A stretch of DNA of 53,589 bases from the NCBI GenBank assembly GCA_015258265.1, contig JABZIP010000009.1, positions 1-53,589 of the forward strand, given 5' to 3'. This DNA comes from Clostridiales bacterium. Lineage in GTDB: Bacteria; Bacillota; Clostridia; Peptostreptococcales; Anaerovoracaceae. The stretch's first letter is position 1; each line of letters opens with the position of its first letter. Below, one piece after another: positions 17,151 through 26,609 of the stretch. A program made the translations under genes and the position numbers. The notes under the pieces are model-generated. The model was given only the letters and a program-made list of their open reading frames with translations. It was not told the origin of the DNA and searched no databases.

Positions 17151-17820
17151 TGAAAACCTCGAAAAAAATATAGGGTATAGCTTCAAATCCGATGAGCTTT
17201 TGGAAAACGCATTGATACATTCTTCGTACGCAGGTGAGGTGCTAACCGTTCAAAGTAACGAAAGGCTGGAATTTTTGGGCGATGCGGTTTTGGAAACTAT
17301 TATAAGCGAAGAGTTGTATCTAAAATTTCCGGATTTGCCGGAGGGTAGGCTTTCTGTAATGAGAGCGTATATAGTTTGTGAGAAGAGTTTAGCGGAGCTT
17401 GCGACGCGCATTCAACTCGGAGAATATCTAAAGTTTGGGTTGGGTGAAAAAAAAGCCGGCGGGAAGCGGAAAAATTCTATATTGGCAGATGCGGTAGAGG
17501 CACTTATAGGTGCAATATTTTTGGATTCGGGCTACGAAACGGTTAAATCTGTAGTTCTTAAGCTGCTTGAATTTAAAATTAAAAAAGCATCGTGCGATGA
17601 GGTTTTTGAAGATTACAAATCGAGATTGCAAGTGCAGGTTCAAAAAAATGGAAATGCAACTATTGAGTATGTATTAGAGGGTTTCAGCGGGAAGCCTAAT
17701 AGCAGAGAATTTCGTGTATCTTTGTTTGTTAACGGCAAGAAAATGGCAGAAGGCACAGGGCAAAAGAAAAAACAGGCAGAACAAGCGGCTGCGAAGTCCG
17801 CACTGGAAAGGATATTGTAA
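17143..17820 (+). CDS. rnc: Ribonuclease III
   Basis: 225 residues, normal length. Cuts double-stranded RNA in rRNA processing and regulation. The catalytic signature NERLEFLGDAVL is near residue 39 and the second acidic cluster ADAVEALIGAIFLDSG near 116. The C-terminal ~70 residues are a dsRNA-binding domain ending in KKKQAEQAAAKSALERIL. The start is GTG at 17143, inside the end of plsX, with GGAGGAAATAAGTATA upstream. smc begins 1 bp after the stop. Confidence 0.96.
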   Translation: MSNENLEKNIGYSFKSDELLENALIHSSYAGEVLTVQSNERLEFLGDAVLETIISEELYLKFPDLPEGRLSVMRAYIVCEKSLAELATRIQLGEYLKFGLGEKKAGGKRKNSILADAVEALIGAIFLDSGYETVKSVVLKLLEFKIKKASCDEVFEDYKSRLQVQVQKNGNATIEYVLEGFSGKPNSREFRVSLFVNGKKMAEGTGQKKKQAEQAAAKSALERIL

Positions 17821-17821
17821 G

Positions 17822-20800
17822 ATGTATTTCAAGCGTATAGATATTTGCGGCTTTAAGTCGTTTGCAGAACCGGTTTCTATAGATTTGAGCAAGGGCATAA
17901 CTTGTATCGTAGGGCCGAATGGAAGCGGTAAAAGTAATGTATCGGATGCGATAAGATGGGTTCTTGGCGAGCAAAGTCCGAAAGTTTTGCGTGGAGGCAA
18001 GATGGAGGATGTTATCTTTTCGGGTACGGCAAAGCGTCGTTCCAAAGGAATGGCGGAAGTGGTGCTTGTTATTGACAACACCAGCAAGATATTACCGATA
18101 GATTACAGTGAAGTTGCCATTACAAGAAGAGCCTTTCGTTCGGGAGAGGGCGAGTATTATATAAATTCCAATCAGTGCAGGCTTAAGGATATAAGAGAGC
18201 TGATAATGGACACCGGAATAGGTGTTGACGGATATTCTTTGATAGGTCAAGGAAAAATTGCGGATATTGTAAGCAACAAGGTTGAAAGCAGAAGAGAAAT
18301 ATTTGAAGAAGCGGCAGGAATAGTAAAGTATAGAAGCAAGAAAGCCGAAGCAGAAAAAAAGCTGGAAAATACAGCTGTAAACCTAAGCCGTGTGAATGAC
18401 ATTATCGCAGAAATATCAGGCAGGATAGAGTCGCTCAAAAGTGAAAGCGACATTGCTAAGGAATATTTAAAGTTGAACGACGAATATAAGAAAGTCGAAG
18501 TAAATGTAATACTAAAGAATATTGAAGACATAGAGCTTAAAAATGAATACTTGAAAGACGATCTTGTCGATTTAAATGTAAAATTAGAAGAAATTACTGA
18601 AAGGCAAGCGACAATTAAAGAGGAGATTGCACAAGGGCAAGAAGAGCAGTTACAGCTTGAAGCGTTGCTGGAAGAGGCAAGGACAAAGAAAATACAGCTA
18701 CTTGAAGAAATCAACAGCATGAACAGCGACGATATAGTTAGAAAAGAAAAGCTGAATTTATTTGAAGAGCAAGAAGCTAGGCTTAAGCAGGAAATGGTGC
18801 AATTACATGAAAAACTGCTTCAAAGCAATGCGAAGGTCGAGGAATTTGACGAGGAAATTAATTTAATCGAAGATGAAATCACAATCTGTCAAGATCAGAT
18901 TGAAAAAAAGCAGGCGGAGCTTGAGAAGTTTGTATCGCACACTGAAACGCTTACACAAGCAATAGAAAACAAAAAAGAAAGGCTATTTGAGCTTCATTCA
19001 AATCTTGCGGAAACAAAAGCGGAAAGTACCGGATTGCAAAATTTGGTTGAAACGCTGGAAAAGAAAAAAAATCAGCTTGCTGAAGAAGAAAAAGAATACG
19101 AAGCGATAAAAAAAGATAAAGAGGAGCAGCTGCAAGAATTAAGAACAGCTATAGAGCAAAAATCGGAAGATAAGAAAGCTATTGAAAAAGAAGTTGAAAA
19201 GCAAAAAAACGAGGTAAACTCAATTGCGATTACTTTAAAGAAAATAGCAGATGAATTACAAAAAAACAAATACGATTTTGCCAATTTATCGGGAAGAAAG
19301 CGAACTATCGAGGAGCTTGAAAGCAATTACGACGGATATAGCTATGCGGTTAAATATGTTATGAAAAGGGACTTTGCGGGCGTACACGGAGTACTTGCAG
19401 ATTTGATAAAAGTACCTCAGGGGTTTGAACTTGCGATAGAAACGGCACTCGGTGCGGCGCTCCAAAATATAGTTTGTAGTGATGAGCAGGTAGCCAGAAA
19501 TATTATCGAAACCTTGAAGCGTGAAAAAGCGGGGCGATTGACATTCTTACCTTTGTCGTCAATGCGTGGAGAAGTTTCAGGAATTTCCTCCGAGATTTCA
19601 TCTTCAAGCGGCTTCAAAGGAATAGCGTGCAACTGCATAGAATTTGACGAAAAGTATAAGGGAATTGTTCAATATTTGCTCGGAAAAGTGGTAATTGTAG
19701 ACAATTTACAAAACGCGATAGCTATTACAAAAAAAGGGAGAGTAAATTTTAGAATAGTAACGCTCGAAGGAGATGTAATCAACACAGGCGGAGCTATTAC
19801 AGGCGGAGCATACAAAAATAAAACCGCAAATATCTTTGAACGAAAAGCGGAAATAGCTGAACTATCGGACAAATTGGAATTACTGGAAGAAAAGAATAAA
19901 AAACTGCAAGAAGAAAATGACATAGCTTCGCAAAAGCAGACGGAAACGCTGTACAATTTGGAGGAGCTTGAAAAAAAATTAAAAGTAGTGCAACTCAAGC
20001 ACTTTGAAATTCAAAATTTATTTAAACAAAAATCTGACGAATTACAAACCTTAAACGCGGCTGCGCAAAAAAGACAAACTGAGCTTAAGGCTATTTTCGA
20101 GGAGGAAAAGTCGACTAAAGGTGTATTCGAAGAACTTATTTTCAAAAATGAGGCGATATCCGAGCAAATTGAAGAATTAAAGCGTGAGCTTGAAAGTGAT
20201 ATGGCTGTTTTGCAAGAATCCAAAGGACCTGAGAAAGAAGGAGTTGAGAAACTTGCGGAAATGAAAGTGAAGTTTTCGGAGATTCAAAACAGAAAGAATA
20301 CAAAAGAATTTCAGGCAGGTGAGATAAAAAAACAAATAAAACAATTTGAAGAAAGCATCGAAAGAGCGAAGAACGATTTACAGAAAGTAAAAAGCGATAT
20401 AGAGGAGTTAAATTCTCAAAGTCAAGATTATAGAAAACTTCAGGAAAAGCAAAAAGAAAGAGAAGTACTCGAAGGATATATAAACGAGATAAGCGAAAAA
20501 CGATCGCAACTGTTTGAATTAGGGAAAAACAAGACAAGAGCCGCCGATGAGCTTGCTGAGCAGAAAAACAGTAAATATGGACTTGAGATTAAACTGGCGA
20601 AAAGCGAATCCGCACTTGAAAATTTTAAAAATAAATTATGGGATGAGTTTGAAATTTCCTATATTCAAGCGTCGTCGTTCAGGTCGGAAGAAATCAATTT
20701 TGCCGATGCGCAGAAGCAGGCAAGGATTTTGAAATCTCAAATAAAAGAGCTTGGAAGTGTAAATATCGGAGCGATAAAAGAATACGAAGAAGTTGAAAGA

Positions 20801-21349
20801 CGATACGAATTTCTCCAAAATCAAAAAAGCGATATACAAAAAGCAATGCAGGCTTTAAGGACAATTATAGAAGATATGGACACAACTATTAAGGTTCGAT
20901 TCAAAGAGAGCTTTGATGCGATTGCACAAAATTTTGAAATTGTTTTCAAGGAACTGTTCGGCGGTGGAAGTGCAATGCTCGAAATGGACAATCCGCAAAA
21001 TCCGCTTGAGAGCGCGATAGAGATAATAGCACAGCCACCCGGTAAAAAACTGCAAAACATAAATCTCCTATCCGGTGGAGAAAAAACTATGACGGCAATA
21101 GCGCTTATGTTCGCGGTGCTAAAGGCAAAGCCTACTCCGTTTTGTATACTGGATGAGGTTGAAGCGGCACTTGATGACGGTAATGTTGAAAAGTTTGCGG
21201 AGTATTTGAGAAAATTTGAAAAAATTCAATTTGCACTCATTACACACCAGAAGGTTACTATGGAGCACGCAGATGTGCTCTATGGAATAACGATGCCTGA
21301 GCAGGGAGTATCGAAATTGTTGTCGCTCAAATTGGAAAAGGCAGTCTGA
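17822..21349 (+). CDS. smc: Chromosome segregation protein SMC
   Basis: 1175 residues from ATG 17822, which has AAAGGA 9 bp ahead. The frame is open further upstream through rnc, but that part is not SMC-like. SMC dimers with ScpA/ScpB organise and segregate the chromosome. Walker A GPNGSGKSN is near residue 32, two long coiled-coil arms (about 170-500 and 680-1000) flank the hinge (about 505-670), and the C-terminal head has LSGGEKTMTAIAL and Walker B FCILDEVEAALDD. The coil gives very long Glu/Lys-rich runs. Neighbours rnc and ftsY are the usual Firmicute order. Confidence 0.97.
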   Translation: MYFKRIDICGFKSFAEPVSIDLSKGITCIVGPNGSGKSNVSDAIRWVLGEQSPKVLRGGKMEDVIFSGTAKRRSKGMAEVVLVIDNTSKILPIDYSEVAITRRAFRSGEGEYYINSNQCRLKDIRELIMDTGIGVDGYSLIGQGKIADIVSNKVESRREIFEEAAGIVKYRSKKAEAEKKLENTAVNLSRVNDIIAEISGRIESLKSESDIAKEYLKLNDEYKKVEVNVILKNIEDIELKNEYLKDDLVDLNVKLEEITERQATIKEEIAQGQEEQLQLEALLEEARTKKIQLLEEINSMNSDDIVRKEKLNLFEEQEARLKQEMVQLHEKLLQSNAKVEEFDEEINLIEDEITICQDQIEKKQAELEKFVSHTETLTQAIENKKERLFELHSNLAETKAESTGLQNLVETLEKKKNQLAEEEKEYEAIKKDKEEQLQELRTAIEQKSEDKKAIEKEVEKQKNEVNSIAITLKKIADELQKNKYDFANLSGRKRTIEELESNYDGYSYAVKYVMKRDFAGVHGVLADLIKVPQGFELAIETALGAALQNIVCSDEQVARNIIETLKREKAGRLTFLPLSSMRGEVSGISSEISSSSGFKGIACNCIEFDEKYKGIVQYLLGKVVIVDNLQNAIAITKKGRVNFRIVTLEGDVINTGGAITGGAYKNKTANIFERKAEIAELSDKLELLEEKNKKLQEENDIASQKQTETLYNLEELEKKLKVVQLKHFEIQNLFKQKSDELQTLNAAAQKRQTELKAIFEEEKSTKGVFEELIFKNEAISEQIEELKRELESDMAVLQESKGPEKEGVEKLAEMKVKFSEIQNRKNTKEFQAGEIKKQIKQFEESIERAKNDLQKVKSDIEELNSQSQDYRKLQEKQKEREVLEGYINEISEKRSQLFELGKNKTRAADELAEQKNSKYGLEIKLAKSESALENFKNKLWDEFEISYIQASSFRSEEINFADAQKQARILKSQIKELGSVNIGAIKEYEEVERRYEFLQNQKSDIQKAMQALRTIIEDMDTTIKVRFKESFDAIAQNFEIVFKELFGGGSAMLEMDNPQNPLESAIEIIAQPPGKKLQNINLLSGGEKTMTAIALMFAVLKAKPTPFCILDEVEAALDDGNVEKFAEYLRKFEKIQFALITHQKVTMEHADVLYGITMPEQGVSKLLSLKLEKAV

Positions 21350-21364
21350 AAAGGAGAGAGATAA

Positions 21365-22261
21365 ATGATATTTGAAAATAAGAAAAAGACATTTTTCGGC
21401 AAGCTGTCAGAAAAACTTTCGGAAGTATTTTTGGGAAGAAAAGTTGATGAAGAGTTGCTTGAGGAACTGGAAGAAGTTCTGATTACTTCCGATATCGGTA
21501 TGGAAACCACCATGAAGATAACGGAAAAATTGAGAGAAGATGTCAGAAAAAACGGATTAAATACCGAAGCCGAAGTTAAAGAAAGAATCGCGGAAATAGT
21601 ATTTGAAATTTTGGACAAAGGTGAAAGACATGACTTTTCGAGCGAGCGCCCTCTTGTAATATTGCTGCTTGGAATCAACGGCGGCGGCAAGACTACAAGT
21701 GCGGGAAAACTTGCAGCAATTCTCAAAAAACAGGGAAACAGCGTATTACTTGCGGCTGCAGATACATTTAGGGCGGCGGCAGGTGAGCAGCTGGAAATTT
21801 GGGGTAAGCGTGTGGATGTAAGCGTCGTAAAGCACAAGGAAGGCGCAGATCCGAGCGCTGTGATATTTGATGCACTGCAATCAGCAAAAGCGAAAAATAT
21901 TGATGTTGTCATATGTGATACTGCAGGCAGGCTTCAAAACAAGAAAAACTTGATGGCGGAGCTTGAAAAGATGAATAGGATTATCGATAGAGAGTTTCCG
22001 AATTCTGCTAGAGAAACGTTGCTGGTTCTCGATGCAACAACAGGTAAAAATGCAATTTCACAAGCTAAGGAATTTGGAAATGTTGCAGGTATTACAGGTA
22101 TAATTTTAACGAAAATTGACGGAACGGCAAAAGGCGGTATTACGATAACGATAGCTGATGAATTTGATTTGCCGGTGAAATTTGTAGGTGTAGGAGAGGG
22201 AATTGACGATTTGCTAAAGTTTGATCCTAAGGAGTTTGCAGGGGGGCTGTTTAATGAGTAA
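21365..22261 (+). CDS. ftsY: Signal recognition particle receptor FtsY
   Basis: 298 residues, a compact FtsY without a long acidic A domain. The N domain (about 1-90) is followed by the GTPase G domain: GINGGGKTTSAGKLA near residue 103, AADTFRAAAGEQL near 136, DTAGRLQNKKNLMAEL near 188, TKIDGTAKGG near 247. It docks ribosome-SRP complexes at the membrane. The P-loop reads GINGGGKTT where GVNGVGKTT is common. Its stop overlaps the der start by 8 bp. Confidence 0.97.
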   Translation: MIFENKKKTFFGKLSEKLSEVFLGRKVDEELLEELEEVLITSDIGMETTMKITEKLREDVRKNGLNTEAEVKERIAEIVFEILDKGERHDFSSERPLVILLLGINGGGKTTSAGKLAAILKKQGNSVLLAAADTFRAAAGEQLEIWGKRVDVSVVKHKEGADPSAVIFDALQSAKAKNIDVVICDTAGRLQNKKNLMAELEKMNRIIDREFPNSARETLLVLDATTGKNAISQAKEFGNVAGITGIILTKIDGTAKGGITITIADEFDLPVKFVGVGEGIDDLLKFDPKEFAGGLFNE

Positions 22262-23579
22262 GCCGTTAGTAGCTGTTGTAGGCAGACCGAATGTTGGAAA
22301 ATCTACATTTTTTAATGTCGTAGTCGGACGCAGGGTTTCAATAGTGGAGGATACACCCGGTGTAACGCGCGATAGAATATACGCAGAAGCGGAGTGGTGT
22401 GGCAGAAATTTTGCGATGATAGATACAGGCGGTATTGAACCGAGTACGGCAGATGTTATACTTTCGCAAATGCGTCAGCAAGCTCAGATAGCGATGGACA
22501 CTTCTGATGTAATATTGTTCATGGTAGACGGAAAAGAAGGAATGACTACTGCGGATGCAGAAGTTGCAAATATGCTGAGAAGAACGGGGAAGCCTGTAAT
22601 CGTAGTTGTTAATAAAATTGACAATCCCAACAAAATGGAAGATTCCGTATACGATTTTTATGAATTCGGACTTGGGAGCGTCTTTGCTATTTCAGCTGCA
22701 AATATGCTTGGAATCGGTGATTTACTTGATGAACTTGTATCGAATTTCCCATTTGGTACAAACGAGGAAGATGAAAATACCAAAATAGCTGTAATCGGAA
22801 AGCCAAATGTAGGGAAATCATCAATCATAAATAAGCTGGTAGGTGAAAATAGGGTAATAGTTTCGGATATTGCAGGCACAACCAGAGATTCGATAGATAC
22901 TCCGTTTAAGTGGAACGGAGAGATGTTTACTTTGATAGATACTGCAGGAATAAGGCGCAAAAACAAAGTAAAAGAAGATATCGAGAAGTTTAGTGTAATA
23001 AGAGCTATCGCGGCGATTGAACGCTGTGATGTCTGTATCCTGATGATAGATGCAAAAGAAGGTGTTACGGAGCAGGATAAGAAGATAGCGGGAATTGCAC
23101 ATGAAGCGGGCAAAGGACTTATGGTTGTAGTAAACAAATGGGATTTGATAGAAAAAGACAATCATACGATGTCGGATTTCGAAAAAGATATTCAAAAAGA
23201 ATTGCCGTTTATGAGTTACGCACCTATATTGTTCGTATCGGTACTTACAGGGCAGAGAATCTCAAAGGTAATGGAAGAAGCAAAAACTATTGCTGAAACC
23301 CGCGCAATGCGCATTTCTACAAGTCAGCTAAATGCTCTAATAGCAGATGCAATGATGATGCAACCGCCTCCATCGGATAAGGGAAAGCACCTGAAAATTT
23401 ATTATGCTACTCAAGTAGCTGTAAAACCTCCGCTATTCTCGTTCCAAATAAACAAAAGAGATTTGATGCATTTTTCATATGCCCGATATCTTGAAAATAA
23501 AATTAGGAGCGTATACGGTTTTAGAGGAACATCAATCAAGTTTGTATTTAGAGAAAAGGGAGAAAAAGCAGAGGAGTAA
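22254..23579 (+). CDS. der: Ribosome biogenesis GTPase Der (EngA)
   Basis: 441 residues from ATG 22254, which overlaps the ftsY stop and follows a GGGGGG run at 7 bp. Two tandem GTPase domains are the Der hallmark: GRPNVGKSTFF near residue 10 with DTGGIE and NKID, then GKPNVGKSSII near residue 182 with DTAGIRRKNK and NKWD. A C-terminal KH-like domain binds rRNA. It acts in 50S assembly. plsY begins 1 bp after its stop. Confidence 0.97.
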   Translation: MSKPLVAVVGRPNVGKSTFFNVVVGRRVSIVEDTPGVTRDRIYAEAEWCGRNFAMIDTGGIEPSTADVILSQMRQQAQIAMDTSDVILFMVDGKEGMTTADAEVANMLRRTGKPVIVVVNKIDNPNKMEDSVYDFYEFGLGSVFAISAANMLGIGDLLDELVSNFPFGTNEEDENTKIAVIGKPNVGKSSIINKLVGENRVIVSDIAGTTRDSIDTPFKWNGEMFTLIDTAGIRRKNKVKEDIEKFSVIRAIAAIERCDVCILMIDAKEGVTEQDKKIAGIAHEAGKGLMVVVNKWDLIEKDNHTMSDFEKDIQKELPFMSYAPILFVSVLTGQRISKVMEEAKTIAETRAMRISTSQLNALIADAMMMQPPPSDKGKHLKIYYATQVAVKPPLFSFQINKRDLMHFSYARYLENKIRSVYGFRGTSIKFVFREKGEKAEE

Positions 23580-23580
23580 T

Positions 23581-24207
23581 ATGGAGATAACAAGTTTACA
23601 GATAACTGTTTTCGGTATACTGATTCTCGCTTCATATTTGGTAGGAAATATATCTCCGGCTATTTTGATAGGCAAGTTGCACAATCAAGATATCAGAAAA
23701 ACGGGAAGCGGAAATGCGGGTACTACCAATGTGCTTAGAACTTTTGGAAAAAAAGCGGCAGCTATCACTATGATTGTGGATATATTAAAAGGTGTCATTC
23801 CGGTGTTGCTGGCAAGATACATCGCAGCGGAATTTTTGAGTATATATTTTGCAAACCAACTAGCACTCTGGGCTGGAGTTTTCGTTATATGCGGTCATGT
23901 TTGGCCCGTATTTTTCGGATTTAAAGGAGGCAAAGGCGTAGCCACAACTTTCGGAGTTTTGATTACGGCGGTGCCGCTTTTAGGATTGTGTGAACTTGCG
24001 ATAATGGTTGTTACGGTCGCCATCACGAGAATGGTATCTCTGGGGGCGGTGCTTGGCGCATTAGCATTTCCGTTATTGGTAAGTAAATTTGCACCGATGT
24101 ATTTACCACAGGCATTGTGCCTTGCACTTATTGTGTTGTATAAGCACAATGAAAATATCGGAAGAATAGTAAGAGGCGAAGAAAATAAAATTAGCTTTAA
24201 AAAATAA
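23581..24207 (+). CDS. plsY: Glycerol-3-phosphate acyltransferase PlsY
   Basis: 208 residues from ATG 23581 (GAGGAG at 5 bp). An integral membrane enzyme with about five to seven spans that uses acyl-phosphate from PlsX to make lysophosphatidic acid. Conserved motifs: GSGNAGTTNVLRTFG near residue 44 and FKGGKGVATTFG near residue 117. A longer frame runs upstream inside der but has no homology. The next gene, gpsA, makes its substrate glycerol-3-phosphate, so the two form a pathway pair. Confidence 0.95.
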   Translation: MEITSLQITVFGILILASYLVGNISPAILIGKLHNQDIRKTGSGNAGTTNVLRTFGKKAAAITMIVDILKGVIPVLLARYIAAEFLSIYFANQLALWAGVFVICGHVWPVFFGFKGGKGVATTFGVLITAVPLLGLCELAIMVVTVAITRMVSLGAVLGALAFPLLVSKFAPMYLPQALCLALIVLYKHNENIGRIVRGEENKISFKK

Positions 24208-24229
24208 TTTGAAATTGATTGGAGAAAAA

Positions 24230-25234
24230 ATGGAATCAAAGAATATAGCAGTCATTGGAGCAGGAAGCTGGGGTACGGCAATTGCAATTTTGCTTTCAAG
24301 CAAAGGCTATAACGTGCGACTTTGGGATGTTGACTCGAAGCGCGCTGAAAAACTTATAGCAGACAGAGAAAACAAACAGTATTTGCCTAATATCAAATTC
24401 CCGAATACGCTGCATCCGATAATTGAGATTGAGGAGGTGCTGGCAGGTGCGGAGCTTGCAATATTTGCTGCTCCCGCCCAACAGTTTAGAGTGGCGCTTG
24501 ATAATGCGCTTCCGTACATAGAAAATGATACAAAAATCGTAAACTTGGCAAAAGGTATTGAACAGCACACATTGCTTAGAATGTCGGAAATAGCATATCA
24601 GAAAGTGCCACAGGAGAATTATGCGGTTCTTTCAGGACCGTCTCATGCTGAAGAAGTAGGTTTGCAAAAACCGACTACCGTTGTAGTAGCATCGACGAGC
24701 AAGGAAACTGCAGAGTATGTGCAGGATGTATTTTTTGCAGAGAATTTCAGGGTATACACATCGCAAGATGTAATAGGTGTTGAACTTGGAGGTGCTCTTA
24801 AAAATATAATCGCACTCGGAGCAGGAATTTCTGACGGAATGGAATTCGGGGACAATGCAAAAGCGGCTCTGATGACTAGAGGAATTGCCGAAATTTCGAG
24901 ACTTGGAGTTGCAATGGGAGCGGACATACACACCTTTTCGGGACTTAGCGGCGTAGGGGATTTGATAGTTACATGTACAAGCATGCATTCAAGAAATCGC
25001 AGGTGCGGGTTGGCAATAGGCGAAGGCAAAGGCGTAAAGGAAGCTGTAGATAGCGTAGGAATGGTTGTCGAAGGTATGTATACTGCTGAAGCGGCGTACG
25101 AGCTTGCTAAAAAATACGATGTAGAGATGCCGATAGTTGAAGGTATTTACGAAATCATAAGCAAAAACGCTTCGCCAAAGGAAATAGTAAAACAATTGAT
25201 GCTTAGAGATAAAAAAATGGAGAAAACACATTGA
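24230..25234 (+). CDS. gpsA: Glycerol-3-phosphate dehydrogenase [NAD(P)+]
   Basis: 334 residues from ATG 24230, preceded by TTGGAG; an upstream in-frame TTG at 24209 is not needed. Reduces dihydroxyacetone phosphate to glycerol-3-phosphate for phospholipids. NAD-binding GAGSWGTAIAILLSSKG at residue 10, SGPSHAEEV near 140, and the catalytic lysine region GALKNIIALGAGISDG near 190. Its TGA overlaps the TTG start of miaB. Confidence 0.96.
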   Translation: MESKNIAVIGAGSWGTAIAILLSSKGYNVRLWDVDSKRAEKLIADRENKQYLPNIKFPNTLHPIIEIEEVLAGAELAIFAAPAQQFRVALDNALPYIENDTKIVNLAKGIEQHTLLRMSEIAYQKVPQENYAVLSGPSHAEEVGLQKPTTVVVASTSKETAEYVQDVFFAENFRVYTSQDVIGVELGGALKNIIALGAGISDGMEFGDNAKAALMTRGIAEISRLGVAMGADIHTFSGLSGVGDLIVTCTSMHSRNRRCGLAIGEGKGVKEAVDSVGMVVEGMYTAEAAYELAKKYDVEMPIVEGIYEIISKNASPKEIVKQLMLRDKKMEKTH

Positions 25235-26604
25235 AGCCAAGTAAATATTTCATAAAAACCTTTGGTTGCCAAATGAACGAACACGATTCGGAGAATATCG
25301 CAGGGATGCTTGAGGAACTCGGCTTTTCGGCAACTGACAGTTTTGCTAAGGCGGATATTGCAATTATCAATACGTGCAGCATCCGCGAAAATGCGGACAA
25401 GCGGTTTTTCGGAACGTTGGGACAGCTCAAAAATCGAAGGTTAAAAGACGATAATTTTACGGTATGCGTTTGCGGCTGTATGGTGCAGCAGGATCATGTA
25501 ATCGATCAAATTAAGGCAAAGTATCCGTGGATTGACTTGGTTTTCGGCACACATAATATACATCAATTCCCACAGCTTATTTCTGAGGTTCTTAACCGCA
25601 ATTCAAAGATAATAGATGTTTGGGACGAGCCTAATGAAATAGTTGAAGGAATATCGGAAAAGAGATTGTATCCTTTCAAGGCTCTTGTTAATGTAATGTA
25701 TGGTTGTAACAATTTCTGCACTTATTGCATTGTCCCTTACACGAGGAGCAGGGAACGCAGCAGACGACCTGAGGATATCATATCGGAGGTTCAGGAGCTT
25801 GTAAAAGACGGTGTGAAGGAAATCGTTCTTTTGGGACAAAATGTAAATTCTTACGGTAAAAGCGGATTTAAAAATTCTTATTGTATCGAAAGTGAGAATG
25901 ATACGGATTTTGCCGGGCTTATATATAAACTTAATGAAATAGAAGGTCTTGAAAGAATTCGATTTATGACTTCGCATCCAAAAGATTTATCGGATAAACT
26001 GATTTTGGCGTTTAAAGATTGTGAAAAATTATGTAACTCACTTCATTTACCGGTTCAATCAGGTAGCGACAGAGTGCTTTCCGCTATGCGTAGAAAATAT
26101 AGCAGAAAGGATTATCTTGAGCTTGTAAAAAAACTTAGAGATGTTGTGCCTGATATAGCGATTACGACAGATATAATCGTAGGTTTTCCGGGTGAAACGG
26201 AAGAAGATTTTGAGGATACGATGAGTCTTGTTTCCGAGGTTAGATACGATTCGGCATTTACATTTATGTATTCACCTAGAAAGGGAACACCTGCGGAAAA
26301 GTTTGAAAATCAAGTTGCAGATGATGTTAAACACGATAGATTCAATAGGCTTTTGGAGCTTGTAAATACAATTTCCGGCGAAATAAATAAAACATACGAA
26401 GGAAGAGTTGTGGATGTTTTGGTTGAAGGCAACAGTAAGGTTGCACGTGGAGAAACAAAATCCATGGCAGGAAGGACACAAAGCGGTAAACTTGTAAATT
26501 TTGAAGCAGCAGACGACGGACTGATAGGGAAAATTGTTAAGGTAAAAATTGTCGAAGGAAAGCAATTTAATTTAAAGGGAGAAATCCTTGATAGGAGGAT
26601 ATAA
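25231..26604 (+). CDS. miaB: tRNA-2-methylthio-N6-isopentenyladenosine37 methylthiotransferase MiaB
   Basis: 457 residues. A radical SAM enzyme with two [4Fe-4S] clusters that adds the methylthio group to i6A37 in tRNA. The N-terminal UPF0004 domain gives three Cys (FGCQMNEHDS, NTCSIREN, CGCMVQQD). The radical SAM triad is CNNFCTYC near residues 157-164, and a TRAM domain occupies about 380-450. The start is TTG, overlapping the gpsA stop, with GGAG 9 bp ahead; the protein begins where MiaB proteins normally do. Confidence 0.96.
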   Translation: MKPSKYFIKTFGCQMNEHDSENIAGMLEELGFSATDSFAKADIAIINTCSIRENADKRFFGTLGQLKNRRLKDDNFTVCVCGCMVQQDHVIDQIKAKYPWIDLVFGTHNIHQFPQLISEVLNRNSKIIDVWDEPNEIVEGISEKRLYPFKALVNVMYGCNNFCTYCIVPYTRSRERSRRPEDIISEVQELVKDGVKEIVLLGQNVNSYGKSGFKNSYCIESENDTDFAGLIYKLNEIEGLERIRFMTSHPKDLSDKLILAFKDCEKLCNSLHLPVQSGSDRVLSAMRRKYSRKDYLELVKKLRDVVPDIAITTDIIVGFPGETEEDFEDTMSLVSEVRYDSAFTFMYSPRKGTPAEKFENQVADDVKHDRFNRLLELVNTISGEINKTYEGRVVDVLVEGNSKVARGETKSMAGRTQSGKLVNFEAADDGLIGKIVKVKIVEGKQFNLKGEILDRRI

Positions 26605-26609
26605 GTTAT

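Noticed and set aside
17714..17821. N-terminal extension of SMC (36 residues from an upstream start in frame)
   Set aside because: It lies inside rnc, is basic and not SMC-like; ATG 17822 has a good Shine-Dalgarno.
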